A DNA stretch of 64,000 nt from Polaromonas sp. (GCF_010365105.1 NZ_JAAFGZ010000016.1:31010-95009), one strand, 5' to 3'; shown: positions 26,801 through 35,587, counted from the stretch's first letter. Notes: a model not told the origin generated them from the sequence alone. Numbers and translations are program-made.

Positions 26801-27730
26801 ATGCGTTCCGTCCGCACTTTCAAAACTTTTCTGGCAGTGGTTCAGCACGGCAGCTTCGCAGCAGCCGGCCACGCGGTCGGCCTGACGCCGGCAGCCATTG
26901 GCCTGCAGATACGCAGCCTGGAGGAGGAGTTGAACCAGCAGTTGTTTGACCGCGCCAAGCGCTCGGTGGTGCTGAACACGGCCGGGCGCAAGCTGGTGCC
27001 GGCCATTCAGGACCTGGTGCTGCGCCATGAGGCACTGGCAGCCGGTACAGACAACGACGGACTGTCGGGCACGGTAGTCATGGGCGCACTGATCTCGGCG
27101 TTGATGGGATCGTTTGCGGATGCGCTGTGGACCATCAAAAAGCAGTATCCGCGTCTGGAGGTACGTCTGCTTGCCGGCCAGTCCGACGACTTCATGCGCA
27201 AGGTGGAACACGGCCAGCTGGATGGCGCGGTGGTGATCAGGTCACCACATGCGCTGCCCTCGAACCTGATCTGGACACCGCTGTACCGCGAACCCATGGT
27301 GTTGATTGCGCCACGACATCCGCATTTCAACCTGTCTGCTGATCCGATCGAAATGCTCCGCAACAGCCCCTTCATACGCTTCGACAGAACCACCTGGACA
27401 GGTTATCTGGTGAGCGAGGTCTTGCGGCAGTGCCATGTCAACCCGACTGATGCCATGGAACTCAATTCGTTTGAAGCCATCATGGAAATTGTGCGCCAGG
27501 GCTTCGGCATTGCCATCGTGCCGAAGCTGGCGAACGTGGACTGGTCAAGTGACCGGGGTTTGATGATCATTCCCCTGCCTTGCGTGGTGCTGGAGCGCGA
27601 CGTGGGCCTGCTTGAGCGCACCAGCCACCTGCGAACGGGGTTTACTGACGCGATCAAACAGTACTTCATCGATCACAAGAAGCAACCCGGCCAGGAGGCA
27701 CTTGACCAAAGAGGCAACGAGCAATCCTGA
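26801..27730 (+). CDS. LysR family transcriptional regulator of the complex II/fumarase operon
   Basis: A 309-residue LysR protein. ATG 26801 is preferred over ATG 26756 because GGAG stands six bases before it and the helix-turn-helix (FLAVVQHGSFAAAGHAVGLTPAAIGLQIRSLE in outline) then begins at the normal residue 5-25. The effector domain runs from about residue 90 (GTVVMGALISALMGSF) and carries the usual two-lobe pattern. It diverges from the sdhB-like operon start and likely activates it in response to the imported acid. The end converges with the aminotransferase gene. Confidence 0.92.
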   Translation: MRSVRTFKTFLAVVQHGSFAAAGHAVGLTPAAIGLQIRSLEEELNQQLFDRAKRSVVLNTAGRKLVPAIQDLVLRHEALAAGTDNDGLSGTVVMGALISALMGSFADALWTIKKQYPRLEVRLLAGQSDDFMRKVEHGQLDGAVVIRSPHALPSNLIWTPLYREPMVLIAPRHPHFNLSADPIEMLRNSPFIRFDRTTWTGYLVSEVLRQCHVNPTDAMELNSFEAIMEIVRQGFGIAIVPKLANVDWSSDRGLMIIPLPCVVLERDVGLLERTSHLRTGFTDAIKQYFIDHKKQPGQEALDQRGNEQS

Positions 27731-27774
27731 TTTTTGATCAAATCATGCCCTTGCGCCCTGTTATGGGCATTTCA

Positions 27775-27795
27775 ATGCTATTTAAAACATAGCAT
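27775..27795. repeat. Dispersed palindrome, copy 2 (between convergent genes)
   Basis: ATGCTAT and ATAGCAT arms flank 7 bases (TTAAAAC); the core GCTATTTAAAACATAGC is 27777-27793. It sits in the 97-bp gap between the convergent LysR and aminotransferase genes, next to a second hairpin (ATGCCC ... GGGCAT at 27745-27770), so it may act in termination for both genes. Confidence 0.5.
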
Positions 27796-27827
27796 CAACA
27801 AAGCCGTTGAGTGCGCCGCGTGCAGGC

Positions 27828-29168
27828 TCAGGCGTGTTTGCGAATGGCGTCGGCCACCACATTGACGATGCGGTCGATGTGTTCCTTCTCCACGATGAAG
27901 GGCGGGCAGACGACGACGTTCTCGCCGGCAGGCCGCACCATGACGCCGTTGTGAAAGCATTCCATGAAGATGTCGTAGGCACGCTTGCCCGGCGCACCCG
28001 CCACCGACGCCAGCTCGACCGCACCGGCCAACCCCAGCGTGCGGATGCCGATAACGTTGGGCAAGCCCTTGAGGCCGCTGTGCATCGCATCGCCCAGCAC
28101 CTTGCCCATCTGGCCGGCGCGCTCGAACAGGTTTTCCTGCTGGAACAACTCCAGCGTGGCAATCGCCGCCGCGCAGGACACCGGATGGCCTGAATAGGTG
28201 TAGCCGTGGAAGAACTCCACTGCGTATTCCGGGCTGTTGGAGCTGCCCTTCATCATGGCGTCGTAAATGCGGTCGGTGCAGATCACGCCGCCCAGCGGAA
28301 TCACGCCGTTGGTCACGCCCTTGGCAAAGTTCAGCATGTCGGGCACGACGCCGTAGTAGTCGGCGCCAAAGTTGACGCCCAGGCGGCCAAAGCCGGTGAT
28401 CACCTCGTCAAAAATCAGCAGGATGCCGTGCTTGTCGCAAATCTCGCGCAGCCGCTTCAGGTAGCCCTTGGGCGGCAGATACCAGCCGGCGCTGCCGGAA
28501 ATCGGCTCGACGATCACGGCGGCCACGTTGCTCGGGTCATGCAACGGCAGGATGCGGTTTTCCAGTTCCAGCAGCAGGTCTTCGGTCCATTCGGGCTCCA
28601 CGCCATTGATGTAGGCATGGCTGACCGGGTCATGGATGAAGCGCATATGGTCCACGCGTGGCAGCAGCGCCGCACCATACACCTTGCGGTTGGCCGGAAT
28701 GCCGCCCACGCTCATGCCGCCGAACCCCACGCCGTGGTAGCCCTTTTCCCGGCCGATGAACACATTGCGGTGGCCTTCACCGCGCGCCCGGTGGTAGGCC
28801 AGCGCCACTTTCAGCGAGGTGTCGGCGGCTTCCGAGCCGGAGTTGCAAAACAGCACCTTGTTCAGGTCGCCCGGCGCCATGTCGGCAATCATTTCGGCGG
28901 CCCTGAAAGCCTGGTCGTTGCTTGCCTGGAAGGCGGTAGCGTAGTCCAGCGTGTCGAGCTGCTTCTTGATGGCTTCGTTGATGGGCTTGCGGTTGTGGCC
29001 GGCGGTGACGCACCACAGGCTGGAAATGCCGTCGATCACCTTCCGGCCGTCATGCGTCGTGAAATGCATGCCGTCGGCGGCTACGAAGATGCGCGGGTCC
29101 TTCATGAAGCTGCGGTTGGGCGTGAACGGCAGCCACTGGTGGTCCATGTTGAAGTTCTGATAAGCCAT
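27828..29168 (-). CDS. Class III aminotransferase (omega-amino acid:pyruvate type)
   Basis: A 446-residue PLP enzyme of the class III family. It starts MAYQNFNMDHQWLPFTPNR and has the cofactor-phosphate segment CNSGSEAADTSLK, the substrate-loop VEPISGSAGW, LIFDEVITGFGR (Asp for the pyridine nitrogen) and the Schiff-base lysine in NFAKGVTNG (about residue 282). Length and wording match omega-amino acid:pyruvate (beta-alanine:pyruvate) transaminases. Possible donors include beta-alanine, taurine or putrescine; the neighbours do not decide. It is monocistronic, with a divergent purU beyond a 139-bp gap. Confidence 0.87.
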   Translation of the reverse strand: MAYQNFNMDHQWLPFTPNRSFMKDPRIFVAADGMHFTTHDGRKVIDGISSLWCVTAGHNRKPINEAIKKQLDTLDYATAFQASNDQAFRAAEMIADMAPGDLNKVLFCNSGSEAADTSLKVALAYHRARGEGHRNVFIGREKGYHGVGFGGMSVGGIPANRKVYGAALLPRVDHMRFIHDPVSHAYINGVEPEWTEDLLLELENRILPLHDPSNVAAVIVEPISGSAGWYLPPKGYLKRLREICDKHGILLIFDEVITGFGRLGVNFGADYYGVVPDMLNFAKGVTNGVIPLGGVICTDRIYDAMMKGSSNSPEYAVEFFHGYTYSGHPVSCAAAIATLELFQQENLFERAGQMGKVLGDAMHSGLKGLPNVIGIRTLGLAGAVELASVAGAPGKRAYDIFMECFHNGVMVRPAGENVVVCPPFIVEKEHIDRIVNVVADAIRKHA

Positions 29169-29307
29169 GTCGGTCTCCTGGATGCAAAAAAGGTGAAACG
29201 GGCGAATGCAAGATACTCCTGCATTCTGGCACCCCTGAGCGCCGGGCGCGGCGTCAAGTCAGCTGCAAGCGTGACAGCGGCACGTCACCTGCGACAATTC
29301 ACCCCCT

Positions 29308-30156
29308 ATGAATCACGCTTATGTTCTGACCCTCTCTTGCCCCGACCGCCGGGGTATTGTTCATGCCGTATCGGGCTTTCTGTTCGAGCATGGCGGCAAT
29401 ATTGAAGAAGCTGCGCAATACAACGACCAGGGCACGGGCCTGTTTTTCATGCGTGTGCAGTTCGCCTGCACCCAGCTGACGCACGAAGAGCTGTCAAGCC
29501 AGCTGAAAACCTTTGCCGAGCCTTTCCAGATGGACTGGAAGCTGCATGACAGCGCGCAGCCGATGCGCACCGTGATGCTGGTCAGCAAGGAAGGCCACTG
29601 CCTGAACGACTTGCTGTTTCGCTGGAAATCGGGTCTGCTGCACCTGGATGTGCGCGCCATCATCTCCAACCACCGCGAGTTCTACCAGCTGGCGGCCAGC
29701 TACAACATCCCGTTTCACCACCTGCCGGTCAGCGCCGCCACCAAAACGCAGGTCGAGGCCAAGCAGCTGGAGATCATCGAGTCCGAAGGCGCCGAGCTGG
29801 TGGTGCTGGCGCGCTACATGCAGATTTTGTCCAACGACCTGTGCAAGAAGCTGGCCGGCCGGGCGATCAACATCCACCATTCTTTCCTGCCCAGTTTCAA
29901 GGGGGCAAAACCCTATTACCAGGCGCACGACCGGGGCGTCAAACTGATAGGCGCCACGGCGCATTACGTGACCGCCGACCTGGATGAAGGTCCGATCATC
30001 GAGCAGGACGTGGCCCGGGCCGATCACGGCAAGACCGTGGAAGACCTGACCGCGATGGGCCGCGACACCGAAAGCCAGGTGCTGGCCCGCGCCGTGAAGT
30101 GGCACAGCGAGCACCGGGTGGTGCTCAACGGCCACAAAACCGTGATCTTCAAATAG
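29308..30156 (+). CDS. purU: Formyltetrahydrofolate deformylase
   Basis: A 282-residue cytosolic enzyme that hydrolyses 10-formyl-THF to formate and THF, balancing one-carbon and purine metabolism. Residues about 1-80 are an ACT domain (NHAYVLTLSCPDRRGIVHAV), used to sense glycine or methionine in this family. Residues about 85-282 form the formyltransferase fold with the catalytic asparagine/histidine region INIHHSFLPSFKGAKPY and aspartate in DLDEGPIIEQDV. It is followed 10 bp later by a GcvA-like LysR gene. Full length and all motifs present. Confidence 0.95.
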   Translation: MNHAYVLTLSCPDRRGIVHAVSGFLFEHGGNIEEAAQYNDQGTGLFFMRVQFACTQLTHEELSSQLKTFAEPFQMDWKLHDSAQPMRTVMLVSKEGHCLNDLLFRWKSGLLHLDVRAIISNHREFYQLAASYNIPFHHLPVSAATKTQVEAKQLEIIESEGAELVVLARYMQILSNDLCKKLAGRAINIHHSFLPSFKGAKPYYQAHDRGVKLIGATAHYVTADLDEGPIIEQDVARADHGKTVEDLTAMGRDTESQVLARAVKWHSEHRVVLNGHKTVIFK

Positions 30157-30166
30157 GGGCATTCCC

Positions 30167-31153
30167 ATGGCAACTGCCGAAACTCCTCCGGGTCAGAATG
30201 GCGTTCCTCCCTTTGTCAGGGGGCCGGCGGCGATGGAAGCTTACGCAGTGCCCAGCGCGGCCGCCAAGCGCATCCCGCCGATCCAGTGCCTGCTCACCTT
30301 CGAGGCGCTGGCGCGGCTTCGCAGCGTCACCCTGTCGGCCGAAGAACTGTGCGTCACGCCCAGCGCAGTCAGCCACCGCGTCAAGCAGCTGGAGCAGATC
30401 ATCGGCACCAAATTGTTCGGCCGGGCCGATTTTTCACTGACCACCGAGGGCAGCGAATACCTGGCGCATGTGCGTGAAGGACTGGCCACGCTGCAGAAGT
30501 TTCCCGGCACCGCTGGCCAGAGCGCCACGCCGGGCAAGCGCAAGCTGCGCCTGGCCGTCACGCCGACCTTTGCGCGTTCCATGCTGATTCCACGGCTGCG
30601 CCAGTTCACCGAGGCCTATCCCGAGATCGACCTGACGCTGCAGGTGTCGATTCCGCTGCTCGACGTGGTGGCCGAAGACTCCGACCTGATCGTGCGCTTT
30701 GGCACCGGCCGCTATGCCGACCTGGAGCATGTCTGCCTGCTCACCGACGAGGTCACGCCGCTGGCCTCGCCCACCTTCCTGCGCGAGCACGGCCCGTTCG
30801 AGGCAGCCGAAGACCTGCTGGGCGAAAACCTGCTGCGCTCGCCGCTGGAGCCGTGGCGCACCTGGTTTGCGGCCAACCAGCTCGACTGGCCCGAGCCGGT
30901 CGAAGGCTCGCAGTTCAACGACATCGGCCTGATGTGCGACTGCGCGGCCGCCGGCATGGGCATTGCGCTGGCACGGTTGAAGCTGGCTGCGCCCTGGCTG
31001 GAAAACGGCTCTCTGGTGCGGCTGGACACCAACGAAGTGTTCAGCCGCAAGGTGGCCAGTCCGCATGCGCACTACCTGTGCTGGCGCACCGGCACCATGG
31101 ACCGCTGGGAATGCGCCGCGTTTTCCGACTGGCTGCGCAAGAGCCTGGTTTGA
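30167..31153 (+). CDS. LysR family transcriptional regulator, GcvA-like
   Basis: A 328-residue LysR protein with a non-family N-terminal extension of about 38 residues, then the helix-turn-helix in the GcvA style (LTFEALARLRSVTLSAEELCVTPSAVSHRVKQLE in outline). A shorter start at ATG 30233 (MEAYAVPS) would fit the family length better, and both starts have weak ribosome sites. GcvA-type proteins control glycine cleavage and related one-carbon genes, a sensible partner for purU just upstream. The two genes are probably cotranscribed. Confidence 0.88.
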   Translation: MATAETPPGQNGVPPFVRGPAAMEAYAVPSAAAKRIPPIQCLLTFEALARLRSVTLSAEELCVTPSAVSHRVKQLEQIIGTKLFGRADFSLTTEGSEYLAHVREGLATLQKFPGTAGQSATPGKRKLRLAVTPTFARSMLIPRLRQFTEAYPEIDLTLQVSIPLLDVVAEDSDLIVRFGTGRYADLEHVCLLTDEVTPLASPTFLREHGPFEAAEDLLGENLLRSPLEPWRTWFAANQLDWPEPVEGSQFNDIGLMCDCAAAGMGIALARLKLAAPWLENGSLVRLDTNEVFSRKVASPHAHYLCWRTGTMDRWECAAFSDWLRKSLV

Positions 31154-31194
31154 GAATAAAAACCCGTTTTCCGCAAGCTGGGCCGACGTTTTCA

Positions 31195-31211
31195 GCTATT
31201 TATATAGTAGC
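31195..31211. repeat. Dispersed palindrome, copy 3 (intergenic)
   Basis: GCTATTTATATAGTAGC, with the imperfect arms GCTAT and GTAGC, lies between the GcvA-like gene and the Uma2 remnant. It differs by one base from the copy at 51488-51504. Confidence 0.55.
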
Positions 31212-31213
31212 AA

Positions 31214-31764
31214 TTAGATTTCCGGTACTTCCGCAAGCAACTGCGCCGCGCTGAGTTCCAGCGCAACCTTCTCGCCCCGGGCAAACGGGTGCAGCACCCA
31301 CAACCCGTCATCGCGCTTGCGGAAACAGCCGGTGCTGCGCGTGTCCAGGTCGATCAGCACATATTCCTCCAGGCTGGCAAGGCGGCGGTAGTGGCTGAAT
31401 TTGAGTCCCCGGTCATAGGCAGCGGTGCTGGGCGACAGCACTTCGGCGATCAGCTTGGGTTCGGTCTTGACCATGGCGCTGGCCAGATCGAGCGCGCTGC
31501 AGGTCACCAGCACGTCGGGTTAAAAGTAGCTGTTGGCAGCGGCGACATGCAGCCGCATGTCGCTCATATAGGTGCGGCAGGGGCTGCCGCTGAGGTGCTG
31601 GCGCAGGGCGAAAGCCAGATTATGGTGACCGTCACATGCCAATCTTCGGCACCGGCCATGGCAAACACTTCACCGCCCAGGAATTCATGCCGGTCCCGTT
31701 GCGCGGGCTCCCAGGCGAGGTAATCGGCGGCGGTAACAACAGGTTTTTGGTCGCCTTGGTCCAT
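31214..31764 (-). pseudogene. Uma2 family (DUF820) endonuclease, disrupted
   Basis: Uma2 proteins have a restriction-endonuclease-like fold and are common stand-alone genes of unknown role. The start MDQGDQKPVVTAADYLAWEP, GEVFAMAGAEDWHVTVT and the late part MVKTEPKLIAEVLSPSTAAYDRGLKFSHYR in outline are intact-looking, but the middle is broken twice. One base is missing near 31620 (HVTVT then shifts frame) and a tyrosine codon has become TAA at 31520-31522 (NSYF-stop-PDVLVT). Repairing both gives a full ~185-residue member. Decay is recent, as the remainder is well preserved. Sequencing error is the alternative, though two independent lesions make it less likely. Confidence 0.8.
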
Positions 31765-32106
31765 GGCGATGTCCTTTGCATGAATCGAGAAGTTATTTTG
31801 ACACCTTCCCCTGCACGAGCCTGATGCCCACAGACAGGCAAGGCAGTCCAGGCCGCCTGGATTACGAACAACCTATTCCAGCGGCGTATCAGCCCGTCAG
31901 CGAAATAGCTGCCGGCGGAAAATCTGATTCAGGCTTCATGTTGCGACATTCCCCGACGCAACCCAAAAACCGTGGCAAGCCATGCGGTGCGTTCCTGGGC
32001 GCTGTTCGCCCCGCGCACTTTGTATTTCACACCCGGCTTTAGAAATCTTCACCCCCGGCCACCGGACATTTGGACTAAAGTCTGGTTTCACTGATGGAAC
32101 CAGACC
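31765..32106. other. Intergenic region before the glycolate-oxidase-like gene
   Basis: No supported gene in about 340 bp. It must hold the promoter of the FAD oxidase. An inverted repeat TCTGGTT-N10-AACCAGA (32081-32104) covers the presumed ribosome-binding region 2 bases before ATG 32107; it could be an operator or an RNA hairpin that hides the start. No confident -10/-35 boxes. Confidence 0.4.
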
Positions 32107-33609
32107 ATGAACGCACCCGCCTCTTCCCAGCAACTCTCTTCACTCCAACGCGCCGAGCGCCAGGCGCAAGTCGTCCGTGCCCTGGAGGCGGTACTGCCCA
32201 AACATGCACTGCTCTGGAACAACGAAGACACCACGCCCTACGAATGCGACGGGCTGACCGCCTACCGCGAGCGGCCGCTGGTGGTCGCCCTGCCTGAAAC
32301 CTATGCCGAGGTGCAGGCGGTGCTCAAGACCTGTCATGCGCTCGATGTGCCGGTGGTGGCGCGCGGCGCGGGCACGGGGCTGTCGGGCGGCGCCATGCCG
32401 CACAAGCTGGGCGTGACGCTGTCGCTGGCCAAGTTCAACAAGATCCTGAAGGTCGATGCCGCCAGCCGCACCGCGCTGGTCCAGGGCGGTGTGCGCAACC
32501 TGGCGATTTCCGAGGCCGCAGCGCCGCATGGCCTGTACTATGCGCCCGACCCGTCGAGCCAGATCGCCTGCACCATCGGCGGCAACGTCGCCGAGAACTC
32601 GGGCGGCGTGCATTGCCTGAAATATGGCCTGACGGTGCACAACGTGCTGAAGGTCAAAGGTTTCACCATCGAGGGCGACGAGGTCGAGTTCGGCAGCGAT
32701 GCGCTGGACGCGCCCGGCTACGACCTGCTGGCCATCCTGATCGGCAGCGAAGGCATGTTGGCCGTGACCACCGAGGTCACCGTCAAGCTGATTCCCAAGC
32801 CGCAACTGGCGCGCTGCATCATGGCCAGCTTCGATGACCTGCGCAAGGCCGGCGATGCGGTGGCCGGCGTGATTGCCGCCGGCATCATTCCCGCCGGGCT
32901 GGAAATGATGGACAAGCCGATGACGGCAGCGGTCGAGGATTTCGTGCATGCCGGCTACGATTTGAGTGCGGCGGCGATCCTGCTGTGCGAAAGCGACGGC
33001 ACGCCGGAAGAAGTCGAAGAGGAAATCGGCCGCATGAGCGCCGTGCTGGAACGCTATGGCGCCACGGCCATCACCGTCAGCCAGAATGAAGCCGAGCGGC
33101 TGCGCTTCTGGAGCGGACGCAAGAATGCATTTCCGGCGTCGGGCCGCATCAGCCCCGACTACATGTGCATGGACTCGACGATTCCGCGCAAGCGCCTGGC
33201 CGATATTTTGCTGGCAATTGCCGACATGGAAATCAAGTACGGCCTGCGCTGCGCCAACGTGTTCCACGCGGGCGACGGCAACCTGCACCCGCTGATCATG
33301 TTTGACGCCAACGACGCCGACCAGTTGCACCGCTGCGAATTGTTTGGTGCCGACATCCTGGAAACCAGCGTGGCGATGGGCGGCACGGTGACCGGCGAAC
33401 ACGGTGTGGGCGTGGAAAAGCTCAACTCGATGTGCGTACAGTTTTCAGCCGAAGAGAACGAGCAGATGTTCGGCGTGAAGCGAGCGTTTGACCCGAAAGG
33501 CCTGCTCAACCCGGGCAAGGTGATCCCGACGTTGAACCGCTGCGCCGAGTACGGAAAAATGCTGGTGCGCGGTGGCAAGATCTCGCACCCTGACCTGCCG
33601 CGTTTTTGA
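32107..33609 (+). CDS. glcD: FAD-linked oxidase, glycolate oxidase GlcD-like subunit
   Basis: A 500-residue VAO-family flavoprotein. The FAD-binding half includes VPVVARGAGTGLSGGAMPHK and PDPSSQIACTIGGNVAENSGG; the C-terminal substrate-domain half includes FHAGDGNLHPLI and GTVTGEHGVGVEKLN, the usual active-site histidine motifs of GlcD/D-lactate dehydrogenase enzymes. Full-length. GlcD normally works with GlcE and the iron-sulfur GlcF, but neither follows here: the next genes are LrgA/LrgB after a repeat. It may be glcD placed apart from glcEF, or a D-lactate or related 2-hydroxyacid oxidase. Confidence 0.85.
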   Translation: MNAPASSQQLSSLQRAERQAQVVRALEAVLPKHALLWNNEDTTPYECDGLTAYRERPLVVALPETYAEVQAVLKTCHALDVPVVARGAGTGLSGGAMPHKLGVTLSLAKFNKILKVDAASRTALVQGGVRNLAISEAAAPHGLYYAPDPSSQIACTIGGNVAENSGGVHCLKYGLTVHNVLKVKGFTIEGDEVEFGSDALDAPGYDLLAILIGSEGMLAVTTEVTVKLIPKPQLARCIMASFDDLRKAGDAVAGVIAAGIIPAGLEMMDKPMTAAVEDFVHAGYDLSAAAILLCESDGTPEEVEEEIGRMSAVLERYGATAITVSQNEAERLRFWSGRKNAFPASGRISPDYMCMDSTIPRKRLADILLAIADMEIKYGLRCANVFHAGDGNLHPLIMFDANDADQLHRCELFGADILETSVAMGGTVTGEHGVGVEKLNSMCVQFSAEENEQMFGVKRAFDPKGLLNPGKVIPTLNRCAEYGKMLVRGGKISHPDLPRF

Positions 33610-33660
33610 AACCGGCCGTACCTGCGATTCAATAAGGATGCGGTCAGCAACAACCTCCCT

Positions 33661-33746
33661 GCGTCATGGCTGCGAAGGCGGGTATCCAGACTTGCCGGAA
33701 CATTTAAGCCCGTGTTGCTGGATTACCGCCTTCACGGGAATGACGA
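33661..33746. repeat. REP-like palindromic repeat unit
   Basis: GCGAAGGCGGGTATCCAG (33672-33689) and CTGGATTACCGCCTTCAC (33718-33735) are inverted copies with three mismatches, around a 28-bp spacer, and the right arm continues GGGAATGACG. This is the wording of dispersed repeats common in Burkholderiales and Neisseria intergenic regions. It occupies most of the gap between the FAD oxidase and lrgA genes and may serve as a terminator. Only one copy of this type is seen in the window. Confidence 0.6.
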
Positions 33747-33780
33747 GCGTGAATTTATTATTTGCAAAGGAATCCGTGCA

Positions 33781-34167
33781 ATGAATGCCCTGCGCGGAAT
33801 GATGTGGCTGCTGATCTTCCAGTCGGCAGGTGAACTGCTGGGGCGCGGTCTGGCCCTGCCGCTGCCCGGCCCGGTCATTGGCATGGTGCTGCTGCTGCCG
33901 GCGCTGCGCTGGCCGGCCGTCCAGGAGCCGGTGTCCGCTTGCGCAGACTTCCTGCTCTCGCACCTTTCGTTACTCTTTGTTCCGGTAGGCGTGGGCGTGA
34001 TGACCCATCTTTCACTGGTCAGCCAGTACGGCATCCGCATGCTGGCAGTTGTGGTTCTTTCGACATTGGCCGGTCTGGTGGTTACGGTGCTGACCATGCA
34101 CCTGCTCAGGGATAACCATCCGGGCACTCCGGCTGCACCGGCCTCGGCCAAGGATGTCGATGTCTGA
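33781..34167 (+). CDS. lrgA: CidA/LrgA family holin-like protein
   Basis: A 128-residue membrane protein with about four helices. The family pattern is LLIFQSAGELLGRGLALPLPGPVIGMVLLLPAL, with HLSLLFVPVGVGVMTHL downstream. ATG 33781 is chosen over the longer frame. CidA/LrgA proteins are holin-like and modulate murein hydrolase export and cell death in some bacteria, or act as pyruvate/lactate-type transporters. The next gene overlaps by 14 bp and encodes LrgB. Whether it is the A of Cid or Lrg type is not decidable here. Confidence 0.88.
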   Translation: MNALRGMMWLLIFQSAGELLGRGLALPLPGPVIGMVLLLPALRWPAVQEPVSACADFLLSHLSLLFVPVGVGVMTHLSLVSQYGIRMLAVVVLSTLAGLVVTVLTMHLLRDNHPGTPAAPASAKDVDV

Positions 34168-34885
34168 TTTTGTCCAGCTGTGGGTTTATCTTTCCACCAC
34201 GCCGCTGTTCGGCCTGACCGCGACGCTGATGGTGTATGTGCTGGCGCATGCCTTCTACGTCCGCGCCGGGCATGCGCCGTGGGCGAATCCGGTGCTCTGG
34301 TCGGTCGTGGTGCTGGCCTGCGGGTTGCTGGCCTCCGGCGTGTCATACCCGACCTATTTCGCTGGCGCGCAGTTCATCCATTTCCTGCTGGGTCCGGCAG
34401 TGGTGGCGCTGGCCTGGCCGCTGTGGCTGCGCCGGGCCGAACTGCGCCAGCGCTGGCACCGGCTGCTGGTCGCGGCGCTGGCTGGCGGCAGCGTGGCCGC
34501 GGCCTCGTCGCTGCTGCTCGGCTGGCTGTTCGGCCTGCCAAAGGAACTGATTCTTTCGCTGGTGCCCAAATCGGTCACCGCACCGGTCGCCATGGGCATT
34601 GCCGAACAGATTGGCGGCATTCCGGCCCTGGCGGCTGTTTTCGCAGTCATCACCGGACTGGTCGGCGCGCTTTGCGGAAAATACCTGTTTGCCGCCCTGG
34701 GCATTCCGACGGACACGCAAGGCTGGTCGGCGCGGGGATTTGCTCTGGGAACCGCTTCGCACGGCATCGGGGCTGCACGCGCGATGCAGGTGAATGCGGA
34801 TGCCGGGGCCTATGCAGGCCTGGCGCTGGGAATGCAGGTGGTGCTGGCGTCGCTGCTGATTCCGCTGGCGTTCAAACTCTTTTAG
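34154..34885 (+). CDS. lrgB: LrgB family membrane protein
   Basis: A 243-residue protein with about seven to eight helices and the LrgB hallmarks LVPKSVTAPVAMGIAEQIGG and GFALGTASHGIGAARAM. It is translationally coupled to LrgA by a 14-bp overlap. The pair forms the LrgAB/CidAB complex, a regulator of lysis or export of small acids such as pyruvate or glycolate; in plants the fused homologue PLGG1 is a glycolate/glycerate transporter. A neighbour encoding a glycolate-oxidase-like enzyme makes the glycolate idea attractive, but that is inference. Confidence 0.9.
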   Translation: MSMSDFVQLWVYLSTTPLFGLTATLMVYVLAHAFYVRAGHAPWANPVLWSVVVLACGLLASGVSYPTYFAGAQFIHFLLGPAVVALAWPLWLRRAELRQRWHRLLVAALAGGSVAAASSLLLGWLFGLPKELILSLVPKSVTAPVAMGIAEQIGGIPALAAVFAVITGLVGALCGKYLFAALGIPTDTQGWSARGFALGTASHGIGAARAMQVNADAGAYAGLALGMQVVLASLLIPLAFKLF

Positions 34886-35017
34886 CCAGGCGGTGCGACG
34901 CTTGGCGCAGGCGATTGGAAAAGCCGCAGGCAAAAGCCCTGCCATTTACTCCCAAATCAATAGCAGCTTAAGCCCACCGAATATGCGCAAAAGCCACTAT
35001 TCATCAATATTTACCGG

Positions 35018-35587
35018 TCATGCCGCCTGCAGGCCGGGCTTGACCACCACGGCGGGCTTGAGGCTGCCGCCCTGGGTGCCAAAGACAATTTCACCCGAAA
35101 GCTGGCCGCCTTCCTCCACCACCAGTTTGCCGTAGCGGATGGTGCCGGTGACCTTGCCGGTGGCGTAGATCACCAGTTTCTGGCGAACAATCAGGTTGCC
35201 ATCGAATTCGCCTCGGATTTCCGCAATCTCGATCTCGGCCGAACCCTTGAAAGCGCCCTGCTCGGCAATCTGGATGACCCGCGAATTCATGGTGGCCTCC
35301 ACCGTGCCCTCGACGACCAGCGTGTCGCAATCGGTGATCTCGACGCCCTTGAGCTTGATGTTCGGTCCGACCGTCAGCTTGCTGCCGCTGTCCCGCTCGT
35401 TCCCGGCAGGGGCAGCGGGTTCACCGACCATCGGACGGGCCATGTTTTGCGCCCCGGTTGCTGGGGAAGGGGAATGCAGCGTGCCGGAGGGCGCCGCGCC
35501 CGGGCCCGTATAGCTGCTGCCCGTTGCAGGACGCACACCGGTGGTCGGGATTTCATTGTCGCGCTTGCCAAAAAACGGTGTTGCCAT
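35018..35587 (-). CDS. Bactofilin (polymer-forming cytoskeletal protein)
   Basis: A 189-residue protein started at ATG 35587 behind AAGGA. A disordered Pro/Gly/Ser-rich N-terminus (to about 65) precedes a bactofilin beta-helix (LTVGPNIKLKGVEITDCDTLVVEGTVEA in outline, then IRGEFDGNLIVRQKLVIYATGKVTGTI). Bactofilins polymerise without nucleotide and organise cell shape, stalks or chromosome segregation proteins. It stands alone and reads leftward towards the LrgB gene. No membrane segment. Confidence 0.9.
   Translation of the reverse strand: MATPFFGKRDNEIPTTGVRPATGSSYTGPGAAPSGTLHSPSPATGAQNMARPMVGEPAAPAGNERDSGSKLTVGPNIKLKGVEITDCDTLVVEGTVEATMNSRVIQIAEQGAFKGSAEIEIAEIRGEFDGNLIVRQKLVIYATGKVTGTIRYGKLVVEEGGQLSGEIVFGTQGGSLKPAVVVKPGLQAA

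Noticed and set aside
29169..29307. Riboswitch upstream of purU or the aminotransferase
   Set aside because: I looked for glycine, THF-like or purine aptamer patterns and saw no convincing paired elements.
32140..33402. Leftward open frame of 420 codons over the FAD oxidase
   Set aside because: Antisense shadow: rich in His, Arg and Gln, no motifs, and the plus strand encodes a full GlcD-like protein.
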